Of a DNA stretch of 64,000 nucleotides, positions 36,201-43,341 are shown one piece after another. The DNA lies in contig NZ_AJLN01000093.1 in the NCBI RefSeq assembly GCF_000317285.1, positions 1-64,000 on the forward strand, in the 5' to 3' direction. A program made the translations under genes and the position numbers. The notes beneath the pieces were generated by a model. It searched no databases. It was not told the origin of the DNA and saw only the letters and a list, made by a program, of their open reading frames with translations. Each line of letters opens with the position of its first letter. Positions within the stretch are counted from its first letter, which is position 1. The DNA comes from Chlorogloeopsis fritschii PCC 6912. Lineage in GTDB: Bacteria > Cyanobacteriota > Cyanobacteriia > Cyanobacteriales > Nostocaceae.

Positions 36201-36438
36201 ATCTCGCGTTAATCGTGGTAGCATCGCCAAAAAGAGGATTTTTGCTTTTTTAGAAATTGAGGCACAAAAAAGCGAAGCAGCGGCAAAAGTTGTGGCAGAA
36301 ATTATGATTCGACAGTCGGCAACAATGGCTATTGGAGATAAAGCAGCGGCGATACAAATTATGTTGAAAATTCACAAAACTTATCCGCAATTGGATTTAC
36401 CGATTCAGGTAAAGCCAGTTTTGAATGTTAGAAATTAG
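33262..36438 (+). CDS. Giant WGR-domain/HEAT-repeat protein
   Basis: A 1058-residue cytoplasmic protein. Residues about 4-85 form a WGR-type domain: MKLEKRTTLHFQEGSSDKVY, then VNFRYGRRGS (RYGRRG where the name motif stands) and EAQRVFNKLVEEKTKKGY. WGR domains bind nucleic acid or protein in PARPs and in the bacterial MolR/YehI proteins. The rest is a long solenoid of HEAT-like helices (for example RDYCIAWALGWCGGKGAIPALIKLY, and many later L-A-E-L repeats), with a conserved YKPGDPEPP loop. No catalytic motif was found. The SWIM zinc-finger gene downstream completes a pair that recalls the yeh-type WGR/SWIM neighbourhoods. Function is unknown; a DNA-associated scaffold is a reasonable guess. 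Confidence 0.85.
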   Translation: MGAMKLEKRTTLHFQEGSSDKVYEVDLCQVSEGRYVVNFRYGRRGSNFKEGTKTTQAVPLQEAQRVFNKLVEEKTKKGYRDVASTEGSVTPVDKPVEKKTVLDENPRKQAILKRLANNQPSKWKLERAIWRAGELKITEATPLLLKLIGTGEALRDYCIAWALGWCGGKGAIPALIKLYQNASSPEFVSRIAFEALLKLSDAETKAALQAEIIEFLLPELQRLARNGSAEAFAAELRTYLERSNYKGFAVLDKIYQIDNQYVRPALIDILCKAPFKPNYFQRLRHIFKMAEYRHDTEVFGILAYRLEIERASFSSKTSYIFPNGEWLIKCRWQYDTRTHKDEVVEELKRSESRIAYSRQTREYLLRRVWRTLKQLGEEGDTDYVKMAVGILLQYSDADAEKVWESTFYRWERSNWTRVEFKRNWDAYAGYLTFNHILYEKSPRYELKVNSKAWRCREGYKPGDPEPPIREEAFPELWEQHPQALLQLLLESKCHPVHCFAVKALRACHRFCASINIDAIVKLVNKPYEVTAQFGFELALLNYNPASPNKELILALVNCLSEGARTQAYQWIEQQREFFLEDSNFITTLVVSQKSDTRTFARRLLGTSILSNSTSKILIGRIIAELIAFTPKASPELAKEISETLVVCFPLQLRSLSLSVVNDLLAHPILEIQELGARILLNHETTAENLPPQIIESLLASPHESLRVLGIRLFGQLPDEKLIGEESDLIVAMAVNVVEDIRNAIKPIICRLGASYPAFTVQIASDLIEILLTPEKHEGVHSYLVRLLREDLQGWMPSINKETTLNLLQVQSSAVQELGGLLLGANYQNWLSEFTTYEIVKLASHEILSVREAARQMFGQILNRLRTDPQEMLVAVQMLEAKWEDSREFAFKILTTEFSDREFTPEVLVSICDSVREEARRLGRDLLTRNFQAADGEEYLLKFSEHPSADMQLFATNYLENYAVDNPERLRELAPFFISVLSRVNRGSIAKKRIFAFLEIEAQKSEAAAKVVAEIMIRQSATMAIGDKAAAIQIMLKIHKTYPQLDLPIQVKPVLNVRN

Positions 36439-36560
36439 TGTTCATATCACGGTACATGAAAAACTCTGTCTAGCTCTAAAAATATTCAGTTTGATGAACT
36501 ATGGTCATGCTAATTGAAGCCTTTGAGTTTATACCAATCTTTTTTGAGGATGCAATTAAT

Positions 36561-36636
36561 ATAAAAAAAACAACCACAAAGAGCACAAAGAACACAAAGG
36601 AATAAATTGGTCTAATTAAGTGCAATTCTATATAGA
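36561..36636. repeat. Inverted repeat, left copy (about 75 bp)
   Basis: Contains CCACAAAGAGCACAAAGAAC and a following AAATTGG..AATTAAGTGCAATT. Its reverse complement matches 38985-39064 along about 75 bp with a few mismatches, in the same order (ACTTAAT, CCAA, TTCCTTTGTGT, CTTTGTGGTT, poly-T). The pair encloses hicB and the SWIM gene. Confidence 0.75.
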
Positions 36637-36691
36637 GTTGATATTAGTTTGCTACGTATCAATAGAACAATTTAACTTTAGGAGATGGAGA

Positions 36692-36910
36692 ATGAAAGAT
36701 TATCACATTAATATTTTCTACAGTAAAGAAGATGAAGGCTACATTGCTGATATACCTGACTTGAAGTTCTGTTCTGCTTGGGGTGAAACACCAGAGGAAG
36801 CACTGCGTGAGGTAATGATTGCTAAAGCTGCTTGGTTGGAAGCTGCCAGTATTGAGGGTAAAGTTATTCCTCAGCCTAAATATCGACCAATAATTTATCA
36901 ATTTGGCTAA
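36692..36910 (+). CDS. HicB-family protein (solo)
   Basis: A 72-residue HicB-like domain: YHINIFYSKEDEGYIADIPD, then FCSAWGETPEEALREVMIAK and a C-terminal PQPKYRPIIY. It covers the partial RNase-H-like fold but lacks the C-terminal DNA-binding tail of many HicB antitoxins. The start is ATG 36692, preceded by AGGAGATGGAGA, a strong ribosome site; an earlier start would add a hydrophobic stretch not typical of the family. No HicA toxin (small dsRNA-binding protein) is visible on either side. It lies between the WGR and SWIM genes, 51 bp before the latter, inside the inverted-repeat pair. Confidence 0.85.
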   Translation: MKDYHINIFYSKEDEGYIADIPDLKFCSAWGETPEEALREVMIAKAAWLEAASIEGKVIPQPKYRPIIYQFG

Positions 36911-36961
36911 TTATAAACAAAAATACTGGTCAAAAATAATCAATAATTAATAATAAAAATT

Positions 36962-38602
36962 ATGGAATTTAACTACACATACAAAGGAAACACATCAGTA
37001 GTAGAACAAAGCGGAAACACGCAGATGTCATTTTCCCCAGACACAAAGCGCCCGCCTACATACTTTATTGGCGAACTGCAACAAAACGTAGCATTTCGTG
37101 AAGCTATCAGCGCCTTACATGATGTTGTCATTTCCGATTTACGATTTAAACCCAAAGATAAAACAGCTTACAAAGAATGGCGTACCAAGCAAGAAGAAAT
37201 TAACTGGGATTTAGTGATGGCAATGCGACAGGATGTCACTACTAAAATTAAGGCACTGCAAGCAGAATTAAATCAATTAAATCAGCGCAGTTATAAACGT
37301 TTGAGTCCTTATTATCAAGCCAGAGAAGAATTTCGCCGTTTTGTTTGGCAAAAACAACTAGACTTTTACTTTGTATTTGATCCAGTCATTACAGTTCATC
37401 CTGATGAAGTATTTTTTGAGTGTTTCAGTGTAGATGAATCAACTTACGGACGTCTGGGAGCAAGTTACGAAGTATTCAAAAATATTAGTGAATTTGCCTG
37501 CGGTACTACAAATGTAGATTACTCAGCAGCGCTTTATGACGAGTTTCAAAAAATCCGCAGTTATAAGACGACTCAATTGCAAGTCGATCCTTCAGGTTTT
37601 GAAGTTAAAACTACTAACGAAGCAGCTTATAAAGAAGTAAAAATTGATTTACCGGATAGCTGGGTAAGGGGATTTTTACAAGTAAGTTCGGCAATGTGTT
37701 TACCCGCAACCCGGTTTGATTTACATCCGATGGATATTCACAATATATGTTTCGTACTGCGTCGCCACAAAGAGAAAAAAGGGCCGCGCAGTATGCGCTA
37801 TCATCTCAAACCAGGTGAACCTGTGCGGGTGGTGTTTGAACCATGGGACATTGAAGTAGTTTGTCCGCGATCGCTCTACACTGGTTGCCAAGAACAAACC
37901 ATTCGCGTTTGGGGGCGTCGCCGCCTCCACATTCTCGAACGTCTCATCGCCGTTGCCAAAAAGTTTACCGTTCACCTGCTAGGTACGGGTATGCCTTCCT
38001 TCTATGTCGCCGATTTAGGTGATATGTCTTTCACCCTTGGTTTATCGGGATGGACTGCCAATGATTGGGCTGGTGCTGGTAACTTTGACTTAATGGCACC
38101 CCGTGCCGATGTCGATGAATGGACGCAGAAAATTATTTTTGATGGGCTGCGGGAGAATTGGGTAGAAACTGCGGATAGTTTGTCACAGCGCTTGAATTTG
38201 AGCCGCACGGCAGTACTGGGGGCTTTAAGTGCTTATACACAAGCAGGGCGTGTGATTTATGACTTAAATAAAGAAGTGTATCGGGTGCGAGAACTCAGCC
38301 GCGAACCGCTACCGATGGAGAGATTGCGCTTTGCCAACGAACGAGAAAAAAGTGCAACCAGGTTTTTGAGTCAAAATGCGGTACAGGTAACAGCAGTCAG
38401 CGAGAAAGATAGTGCCTTAACCGTGCAAGGTAGCATTCAAGACAAAGCAAAAACCTACAACCCTGCTTTGACGATTGATAGAGACGAGCGTATAATCAAC
38501 GCAGAATGTACTTGCAATTGGCATCAGCAAAATAAGCTGTACAAAGGTCCTTGCGAGCATATTCTGGCACTGCGAATGCAGCACGCCCGTCAGTATAGAT
38601 AA
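36962..38602 (+). CDS. SWIM zinc-finger protein
   Basis: A 546-residue protein. Its C-terminus carries a SWIM-type finger: CTCNWHQQNKLYKGPCEHIL has the CxC...CxH ligands. The domain typically sits in DNA-, RNA- or protein-binding proteins. The preceding 500 residues form a conserved region (PPTYFIGELQQNVAFREAIS, VWQKQLDFYFVFDPVITVHPDEVFFECFS, SWVRGFLQVSSAM, SLTLGLSGWTANDWAGAG-like) and then a winged-helix-like segment (ETADSLSQRLNLSRTAVLGAL). The same family partners WGR proteins, MoxR ATPases and vWA proteins elsewhere (YehQ-like). Here only the WGR partner is present. The stop codon lies at the edge of the MITE-like element. Confidence 0.85.
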   Translation: MEFNYTYKGNTSVVEQSGNTQMSFSPDTKRPPTYFIGELQQNVAFREAISALHDVVISDLRFKPKDKTAYKEWRTKQEEINWDLVMAMRQDVTTKIKALQAELNQLNQRSYKRLSPYYQAREEFRRFVWQKQLDFYFVFDPVITVHPDEVFFECFSVDESTYGRLGASYEVFKNISEFACGTTNVDYSAALYDEFQKIRSYKTTQLQVDPSGFEVKTTNEAAYKEVKIDLPDSWVRGFLQVSSAMCLPATRFDLHPMDIHNICFVLRRHKEKKGPRSMRYHLKPGEPVRVVFEPWDIEVVCPRSLYTGCQEQTIRVWGRRRLHILERLIAVAKKFTVHLLGTGMPSFYVADLGDMSFTLGLSGWTANDWAGAGNFDLMAPRADVDEWTQKIIFDGLRENWVETADSLSQRLNLSRTAVLGALSAYTQAGRVIYDLNKEVYRVRELSREPLPMERLRFANEREKSATRFLSQNAVQVTAVSEKDSALTVQGSIQDKAKTYNPALTIDRDERIINAECTCNWHQQNKLYKGPCEHILALRMQHARQYR

Positions 38603-38842
38603 TCACGTGCTTTTAGTTGGTAAATAACCTTGCAATTCGGACGGTGCGATCGCCGTCCTTGCGTTCAGTCTCACCGCGCATCACTAGCCCGCTCTTGACT
38701 GTGCGGTCTTACGGGTACTGTAGGTGTTCCGGTTTAACTTCCGTGAAGTGAACGATCCTACAGTACCCGTGCCCGCTTGAGTTGAGCGATCTAGTCCTGA
38801 GGGATTTACGAAGGGTAACCAACACTTCAAAGTGCGTGATTT
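38601..38842. mobile_element. GC-rich structured element with imperfect terminal inverted repeats
   Basis: The left end AATCACGTGCTTTTAGTTGG and the reverse complement of the right end, AATCACGCACTTTGAAGTGT, are related, with a shared AATCACG and a later GTTGGT. Inside is a perfect 14-bp inverted repeat ACGGGTACTGTAGG (38711-38724) / complement (38757-38770). It has a 32-base loop that itself contains TTCCGG and CTTCCGTGAAG. It is markedly GC-richer than its surroundings and has no frame. It is probably a MITE; the shape also recalls the structured right ends of TnpB-type elements. Confidence 0.6.
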
Positions 38843-39173
38843 TTATTACCAATTCTCTATACTTAAGTAATTACCACCAAGCCGGACTGTCGATTGTCAT
38901 TAATATAGCAGTTGCCAGGTAGCATAGAACATTAACTGATGATACAATCCGGACACCACAAGAATTTCAAAGCTGTTACACCAATTCTCTATGAACTTGC
39001 ACTTAATGAGTACCAACTTCTTCCTTTGTGTACTTTGTGTCCTTTGTGGTTAGTTTTTTAATATTCAGTGCATTTTTCAAGAGAATTGATATTAATAACT
39101 CTCTACTATATTTCTCCCCGTCCCCGCGTCAACCTCAACTAAGAGTATTCAATCAGACTCAACATAACATCCC
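38843..39173. other. Intergenic region with inverted-repeat right copy
   Basis: 330 bp. The only feature is the inverted-repeat copy at 38985-39064. ACCAATTCTCTAT occurs twice (38848 and 38980). No gene is seen. Confidence 0.5.
38985..39064. repeat. Inverted repeat, right copy (about 75 bp)
   Basis: Reads TATGAACTTGCACTTAATGA, then CTTCCTTTGTGTACTTTGTG and CCTTTGTGGTTAGTTTTTTA. It is the reverse complement, with a few mismatches, of 36561-36636. The TTTGTG triplet belongs to a repeat type common in cyanobacterial intergenic DNA, but the similarity here extends to both sides of it. Confidence 0.75.
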
Positions 39174-39968
39174 ATGTTCTTGTATCTCTCTAAGTTGCTG
39201 CCACTATTTTTTTATCCACTGGGGCTAGCTTGTCTGTGTTTGCTGGTAGCACTATTCATGTTGTGGAAACGTCCCCGAATAGCTGCGGTTGCGATTGGGC
39301 TGGCGCTAACTTTTTTGTTACTTAGCAGTAATGTCTGGATAGCAGGCTTACTAGTGCGATCGCTAGAGTGGCAATACCTTCCACTTGCGGAAATACCAAA
39401 CGCAGAAGCGATTGTCGTGCTGGGGGGAGCAACAAAATCGGCTCTGCCGCCACGACCTGGTGTAGACTTAAACGATCGCGGCGATCGCGTAATTTATGCC
39501 GCTCAACTTTATCGACAACAGAAAGCACCTGTTATTATTCTCAGTGGTGGTCGCATCGATTGGCAAGACACTATCAACGCATCAGAATCACAGGATATGG
39601 CTGCAATCCTCACATCAATTGGCATACCCCCAGCAGCAATCATTGAAGAATCAGAATCTCTGAACACTTATCAAAATGCAGTCAATGTCCGAAAAATACT
39701 TGAATCTCGTGGTATTCGCCGCATCTTGCTGGTAACCTCAGCAATGCATATGCCGCGCTCAATTCTCATCTTTAAACGTCAGGGGATTGACGCTATTCCA
39801 GCACCCACAGACTATACAATTACTTATAAAGAATTTGCAGGACTCGCTAGCACTCCCAAAGCCGCACTCCTGAACTTACTACCAGATAGTAATAACCTGC
39901 AAAATTTTACTGCTGCTCTTAAAGAATATGTTGGTATTTTTGTTTATCGCTTGCGGGGCTGGCTATAA
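39174..39968 (+). CDS. YdcF/ElyC-type (DUF218) membrane protein
   Basis: A 264-residue inner-membrane protein. Two N-terminal membrane helices (LLPLFFYPLGLACLCLLVAL and AAVAIGLALTFLLLSSNVWIAGLL) are followed by a DUF218 domain facing the periplasm: EAIVVLGG, DRVIYAAQLYRQQKAPVIILSGG, EESESLNTYQNA, ILLVTSAMHMPRSILIFKRQ. The conserved Gly-Gly, Glu-Ser and Ser-x-x-H residues suggest an active or ligand site. The family includes ElyC and SanA, linked to envelope integrity and lipid-linked sugar carriers in enteric bacteria. The length is typical. It is transcribed alone. Confidence 0.9.
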   Translation: MFLYLSKLLPLFFYPLGLACLCLLVALFMLWKRPRIAAVAIGLALTFLLLSSNVWIAGLLVRSLEWQYLPLAEIPNAEAIVVLGGATKSALPPRPGVDLNDRGDRVIYAAQLYRQQKAPVIILSGGRIDWQDTINASESQDMAAILTSIGIPPAAIIEESESLNTYQNAVNVRKILESRGIRRILLVTSAMHMPRSILIFKRQGIDAIPAPTDYTITYKEFAGLASTPKAALLNLLPDSNNLQNFTAALKEYVGIFVYRLRGWL

Positions 39969-40042
39969 ACAATAGTTGTAATAATAGATGAGGAGTTGGA
40001 CTGTGACTCCTGAATTTGTTCTTCCTAACCTGCGACTTGGTT

Positions 40043-40264
40043 ATGTCAAAAGACTTACCACTTATTATCCCTTCGCCTCAACCCCAAGTTGAAGAAAGTT
40101 TTGCCGCCTACCAAACCACTCACCAATTTTATCACGAAGTTCAAGTGCGCTCGGAGCATCAACAATTTTGTGAATGGTACCACACAACAGCAGAACGACA
40201 TCGTCAAGAGCTAAAAAAGATGCGCGGCGAATTTAATATTATGCAGTTTTTTCGCCGCCAATGA
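40043..40264 (+). CDS. Small hypothetical protein
   Basis: A 73-residue soluble, basic-ended protein: MSKDLPLIIPSPQPQVEESF, then a helical region rich in His, Gln and Glu (AYQTTHQFYHEVQVRSEHQQ) ending in FNIMQFFRRQ. I do not recognise the family. ATG 40043 is the best start; an in-frame TTG at 40016 would add a hydrophobic stretch. It lies 75 bp after YdcF and converges within 5 bp on ftrV. Confidence 0.55.
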   Translation: MSKDLPLIIPSPQPQVEESFAAYQTTHQFYHEVQVRSEHQQFCEWYHTTAERHRQELKKMRGEFNIMQFFRRQ

Positions 40265-40269
40265 GGTAT

Positions 40270-40491
40270 TTAAATGATTTCTAGCTCATTTTCACGGAAG
40301 TGGGCTTTAAATTTTTTACTAAACTGAACCAGAACTGGCAAATTTGCACTGACTGGTCTACCATGCCATTGAGTAACAATATCCACCACTTCCCCCTCTG
40401 TGCCTTTGAGGTCAAAAGCATTACCGCGATGCTCAGGATGATGGTAAACTACTACGGATTCTTTAACGCGGACGCGATCGCCTTTTTTCAT
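40270..40491 (-). CDS. ftrV: Ferredoxin-thioredoxin reductase variable (alpha) chain
   Basis: The 73-residue structural subunit of ferredoxin:thioredoxin reductase, which passes electrons from photosynthetic ferredoxin to thioredoxin and so couples light to enzyme activation. The sequence KKGDRVRVKESVVVYHHPEH, FDLKGTEGEVVDIV and SANLPVLVQF-KKFKAHFRENELEI matches the SH3-like family end to end. The start is the ATG at 40491 that precedes KKGDRV; an upstream in-frame ATG at 40542 gives a 17-residue extension unusual for the family. The catalytic subunit gene ftrC is not in this window. Confidence 0.95.
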   Translation of the reverse strand: MKKGDRVRVKESVVVYHHPEHRGNAFDLKGTEGEVVDIVTQWHGRPVSANLPVLVQFSKKFKAHFRENELEII

Positions 40492-40542
40492 AACTACATT
40501 TACACCTAGCTTCTGCTTTTCCACAAGTGTCTCCACAGCCAT

Positions 40543-41006
40543 CCCTCACTGAACCTGCTTCATAAAAAAATAGACTGCTTGCAAAAGTCACTGTTGGCTT
40601 TTAGGTGTGTATCAGGGCATCGTTGTAATGCCTCTGCACCTGCCAGACAAACAAAGCCTGCCCGTGCAGGCTTTGATATTCCTTGTTCCTCTAATCTTCA
40701 CCTGTTATTTTTTAGTCAATCAAGACGAAACAGGTGAAGTAATCTCAAAGTCGCCCAGTACTTTGGCAAGATGTCTAACTTTCTTATCTTCACTCTAGTT
40801 GTTCCCTTGGTCAACTCTTTCGCCAACTCTCCCAATACAGAGCCAAGCAAATTAGCTAGCAAAAAGAGGAAATCCATTAAGCTGAGGATGTAGATGAAAT
40901 TATTTTATGGGATTTATTATGAAATAAATTGCATTGCCTGTATCAATAATCAACACTCATTACCTTTCTTCACATTTCAAACCTAAAACTATTCTCACTC
41001 TGTTTT
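40543..41006. other. Intergenic region upstream of moaD
   Basis: About 460 bp between the divergent ftrV and moaD genes. It holds the strong hairpin at 40653-40674 but no convincing gene. Confidence 0.4.
40653..40674. terminator. Strong hairpin (terminator-like)
   Basis: A 9-bp stem AAAGCCTGC, loop CCGT, then GCAGGCTTT. Rho-independent terminators look like this, but no gene ends directly before it on either strand: ftrV and moaD are transcribed away from it. It may separate the two promoters, end an unseen small RNA or mark a lost gene. Confidence 0.6.
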
Positions 41007-41267
41007 ATGTACCAGTCTGCGATTACAGTTACCGTCAAATTGTTCGCTGCCTATCAAGAGGCTTATCAAGTGCCGGAACTAGTATTGGAATTACCGCCAG
41101 AATCACCAGTTGCCGCAGTACGCGATCGCCTGATTGCCGAACATCCCGAACTCAACCAATGGCGGGATCTAACCCGTTTTGGGATTAATTTGACATTTGT
41201 CGAAGCAGATACAATCTTACATGACGGTGATGAGGTGGTATTAATTCCCCCTGTTAGTGGTGGCTAG
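41007..41267 (+). CDS. MoaD/ThiS-family sulfur carrier protein
   Basis: An 86-residue beta-grasp protein. The frame starts MYQSAITVTVKLFAAYQEAY and ends IPPVSGG, with the diglycine tail that is activated as an adenylate and then a thiocarboxylate for sulfur transfer. It also has VRDRLIAEHPEL and HDGDEVVLIPP, as in MoaD (molybdopterin synthase small subunit). The length is right. No other molybdopterin gene is adjacent. The neighbouring sulfate-uptake operon, 670 bp downstream, may be coincidence. A related carrier for threonine-synthase- or cysteine-linked sulfur transfer cannot be excluded. Confidence 0.85.
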   Translation: MYQSAITVTVKLFAAYQEAYQVPELVLELPPESPVAAVRDRLIAEHPELNQWRDLTRFGINLTFVEADTILHDGDEVVLIPPVSGG

Positions 41268-41938
41268 TCACTTCAAACAAAAAAGCCCCCATAACTTGAG
41301 AGCTTCAATTCGGGATATAGATTCGTCATGTAGTAGTAACTAATAAATTTTTACAACAGTTTTATGGCAAAAGTTTGTCACTGGTATGTTGGTGTTGTGA
41401 CTATGAAAAAGCAAATACCTACTCCTATCAATCACTAGGTATGTAAACTCAATAACTGCATAGCCGTAGTTAGATTATTCTGATGTCAGCGAAAGCCATG
41501 CCTAAAATTAGCTTGCTCTTTTCAAGCTTGCACAATTACTTTATACCCTGCGGGTAGACGCCCTCTGGGCGTCTACAGAATTCACAATACTCGTCGTGGG
41601 GGATACTTTTGCTTACCCACTTCATGTCTTGTGACCTGCCACTAATTGTAGACAAAGAAAGAAGGATTCATAATTAAGAATATTCTGGCTTCTGACTTCT
41701 GACTTCTGTTTAATAAACACTCTTCAATTTTCAAAACAAGAATTTTTGAACTTCTTTTTTTCTCTACAAATCAGCTTAATCACTTCTAGTTTACAGGTAA
41801 TTATAAATAAAAACTCATATTATCGACCGGAAAAGGGGAGTTATTAGCTTGCATTTTCAAACGTTCCCATGTAAAATATCTGAAAATATTAAATAACTAA
41901 ATATCGACCGACATTTTGTAGATGCTGGAGTAAATTGA
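41268..41938. other. Intergenic region upstream of sbpA
   Basis: About 670 bp of mostly AT-rich DNA. It contains the perfect hairpin at 41554-41576 and a short CTTCTGACTTCTGACTTCTG tandem (41690-41709). No open frame looks coding. The sulfate-uptake promoter should lie in its right-hand part. Confidence 0.5.
41554..41576. repeat. Perfect 10-bp hairpin with TCT loop
   Basis: GTAGACGCCC, TCT, GGGCGTCTAC. It is followed by no T-tract. It shares the TCT loop with hairpins at 31841 and 46252, which suggests one dispersed repeat family rather than a terminator. Confidence 0.8.
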
Positions 41939-43078
41939 ATGAATTCGTGGCAGCGTGTTGTAACAGAATCGAAACAAAGTCTTTTGCAAATCACCAATAG
42001 AGTGAGGGTAAATTCAGTCAAAGGATTTCTATCGCTTGTTTTGGTGGGCATGAGCTTGAGTTTAGCGATCGCTGCTTGTAGTGGCAATAGCAGTAATTCT
42101 GCCACTGATAATCCCTCAGCTAATAAAAAGCGAGACGTTGAAGTCACCCTAGTTTCGTTTGCTGTGACAAGATCTGCTCACGATGCCATTATTCCTAAAT
42201 TTGCCCAGAAATGGAAGCAAGAGCACAATCAAAACGTTAGATTCAATCAAGCCTATGGAGGATCTGGTTCGCAAACTCGTGCTGTGATAGATGGTTTAGA
42301 AGCAGATATAGTTCACTTGGCACTTGCTCTAGACACCAAAAAAATTGAAAAAGCAGGGTTAATTGAGCCTGGATGGGAAAAAGAAGTGCCTAACAATGCC
42401 GTTGTTTCTAGATCTGTTGCTGCCTTAATTACTCGCCCAGGTAATCCAAAAGGTATCAAGACTTGGACAGACTTAGCAAAACCAGACATTAAAGTTATTA
42501 CCGCCGATCCCAAAACATCAGGTGTTGCTCGTTGGAACTTCTTAGCTCTGTGGAATTCAGCGATTAAGCCTGGAGGAGGAGAAGATAAAGCCCTTGACTT
42601 TGTTACTACAGTATACAGTAACGTACCAATTCTAACAAAGGATGCCCGCGAAGCTACTGACGCTTTTGCTAAACAGGGCCAGGGAGATGTTCTAATTAAC
42701 TATGAAAACGAAGTGATTTTGGCACAACAAAAAGGTGGGAAAGTCAATTATGTAGTTCCTGATGTCAATATCTCCATCGACAACCCGATCGCAGTGGTAG
42801 ATAAGAACGTTGACAAGCACGGAAATCGTGAGGTGGCAGAAGCTTTTGTTGAATACCTCTTCACTCCAGAAGCGCAGCAAGAATTTGCTAAAGCCGGATT
42901 CCGGCCTGTGGAAGTAGTAGCACAAAACAAAGAAGTACTCAAGGAAGTTGCCGATAGATACCCCAAGGTGAACAATTTGGGAACAGTTCAAGATTACGGC
43001 GGATGGGATAAAGTTCAAAAACAATTCTTTGAAGATGGAGCAGTTTTTGATCAAATTCAATCTAAAATCAGGCGTTGA
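41939..43078 (+). CDS. sbpA: Sulfate ABC transporter substrate-binding lipoprotein
   Basis: A 379-residue periplasmic sulfate- or thiosulfate-binding protein. The signal region ends SLAIAAC-S, so it is probably a lipoprotein. The mature part starts VEVTLVSFAVTRSAHDAIIPKF and has QAYGGSGSQTRAVIDGLEADIV, with the sulfate-binding loop. It continues with RPGNPKGIKTWTDLAKP, DPKTSGVARWNFLALW, VLINYENEVILA and FRPVEVV. The length fits the family. It leads the operon with cysT and cysW, after a 264-bp gap full of repeats. Expression is probably induced by sulfur limitation, but no operator was identified. Confidence 0.95.
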   Translation: MNSWQRVVTESKQSLLQITNRVRVNSVKGFLSLVLVGMSLSLAIAACSGNSSNSATDNPSANKKRDVEVTLVSFAVTRSAHDAIIPKFAQKWKQEHNQNVRFNQAYGGSGSQTRAVIDGLEADIVHLALALDTKKIEKAGLIEPGWEKEVPNNAVVSRSVAALITRPGNPKGIKTWTDLAKPDIKVITADPKTSGVARWNFLALWNSAIKPGGGEDKALDFVTTVYSNVPILTKDAREATDAFAKQGQGDVLINYENEVILAQQKGGKVNYVVPDVNISIDNPIAVVDKNVDKHGNREVAEAFVEYLFTPEAQQEFAKAGFRPVEVVAQNKEVLKEVADRYPKVNNLGTVQDYGGWDKVQKQFFEDGAVFDQIQSKIRR

Positions 43079-43341
43079 TTGGTTAGTAGTTAGTAGGGGC
43101 GGGTTTTGTTGATTATCCTTGGGTTAAAACCGACAATTTATCTTCTAAACCCGCACGGCAGTCGCTACAACGCGGGAAACCCGACGCCAGTTGACGCCAC
43201 TTGCTTTATGCCGGGGAACCCGTCCACCGCAGTGGCTCCTTTATGCCGGGAAACCCGTCCACCGCACTGGCTCCGCAACGCGCTGCCTCCCGTACAGTAG
43301 TTAGTTGTTCTCCCTGTTCCCTGTTCCCCTCTTCCTAAAAT
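43079..43341. repeat. Mosaic repeat region between sbpA and cysT
   Basis: GC-rich repeats. Two tandem 35-bp units lie at 43205-43239 and 43240-43274 (TTTATGCCGGGRAACCCGTC..CGCASTGGCTCC). Related CTACAACGCGGGAAACCCG and ACGCCAGTTG blocks lie at 43150-43190. The same blocks recur at 45472-45528. The insertion splits what is usually a compact sulfate operon and might lower cysT expression. Confidence 0.8.

Noticed and set aside
36439-36691. A HicA toxin beside the HicB gene
   Set aside because: No small basic frame with a conserved His/Gly pattern exists on either side of hicB.
38640-38840. Group II intron or tRNA in the GC-rich structured element
   Set aside because: There is no domain V-like hairpin, no intron-encoded protein and no cloverleaf; a MITE-like reading explains the ends better.
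40607-40798. Small plus-strand frame upstream of moaD
   Set aside because: It translates through the perfect hairpin at 40653 and has no start with a ribosome site.
43205-43274. Tandem 35-bp repeats as a possible CRISPR array
   Set aside because: Only two units, directly adjacent with no spacers, and no cas genes in the window.
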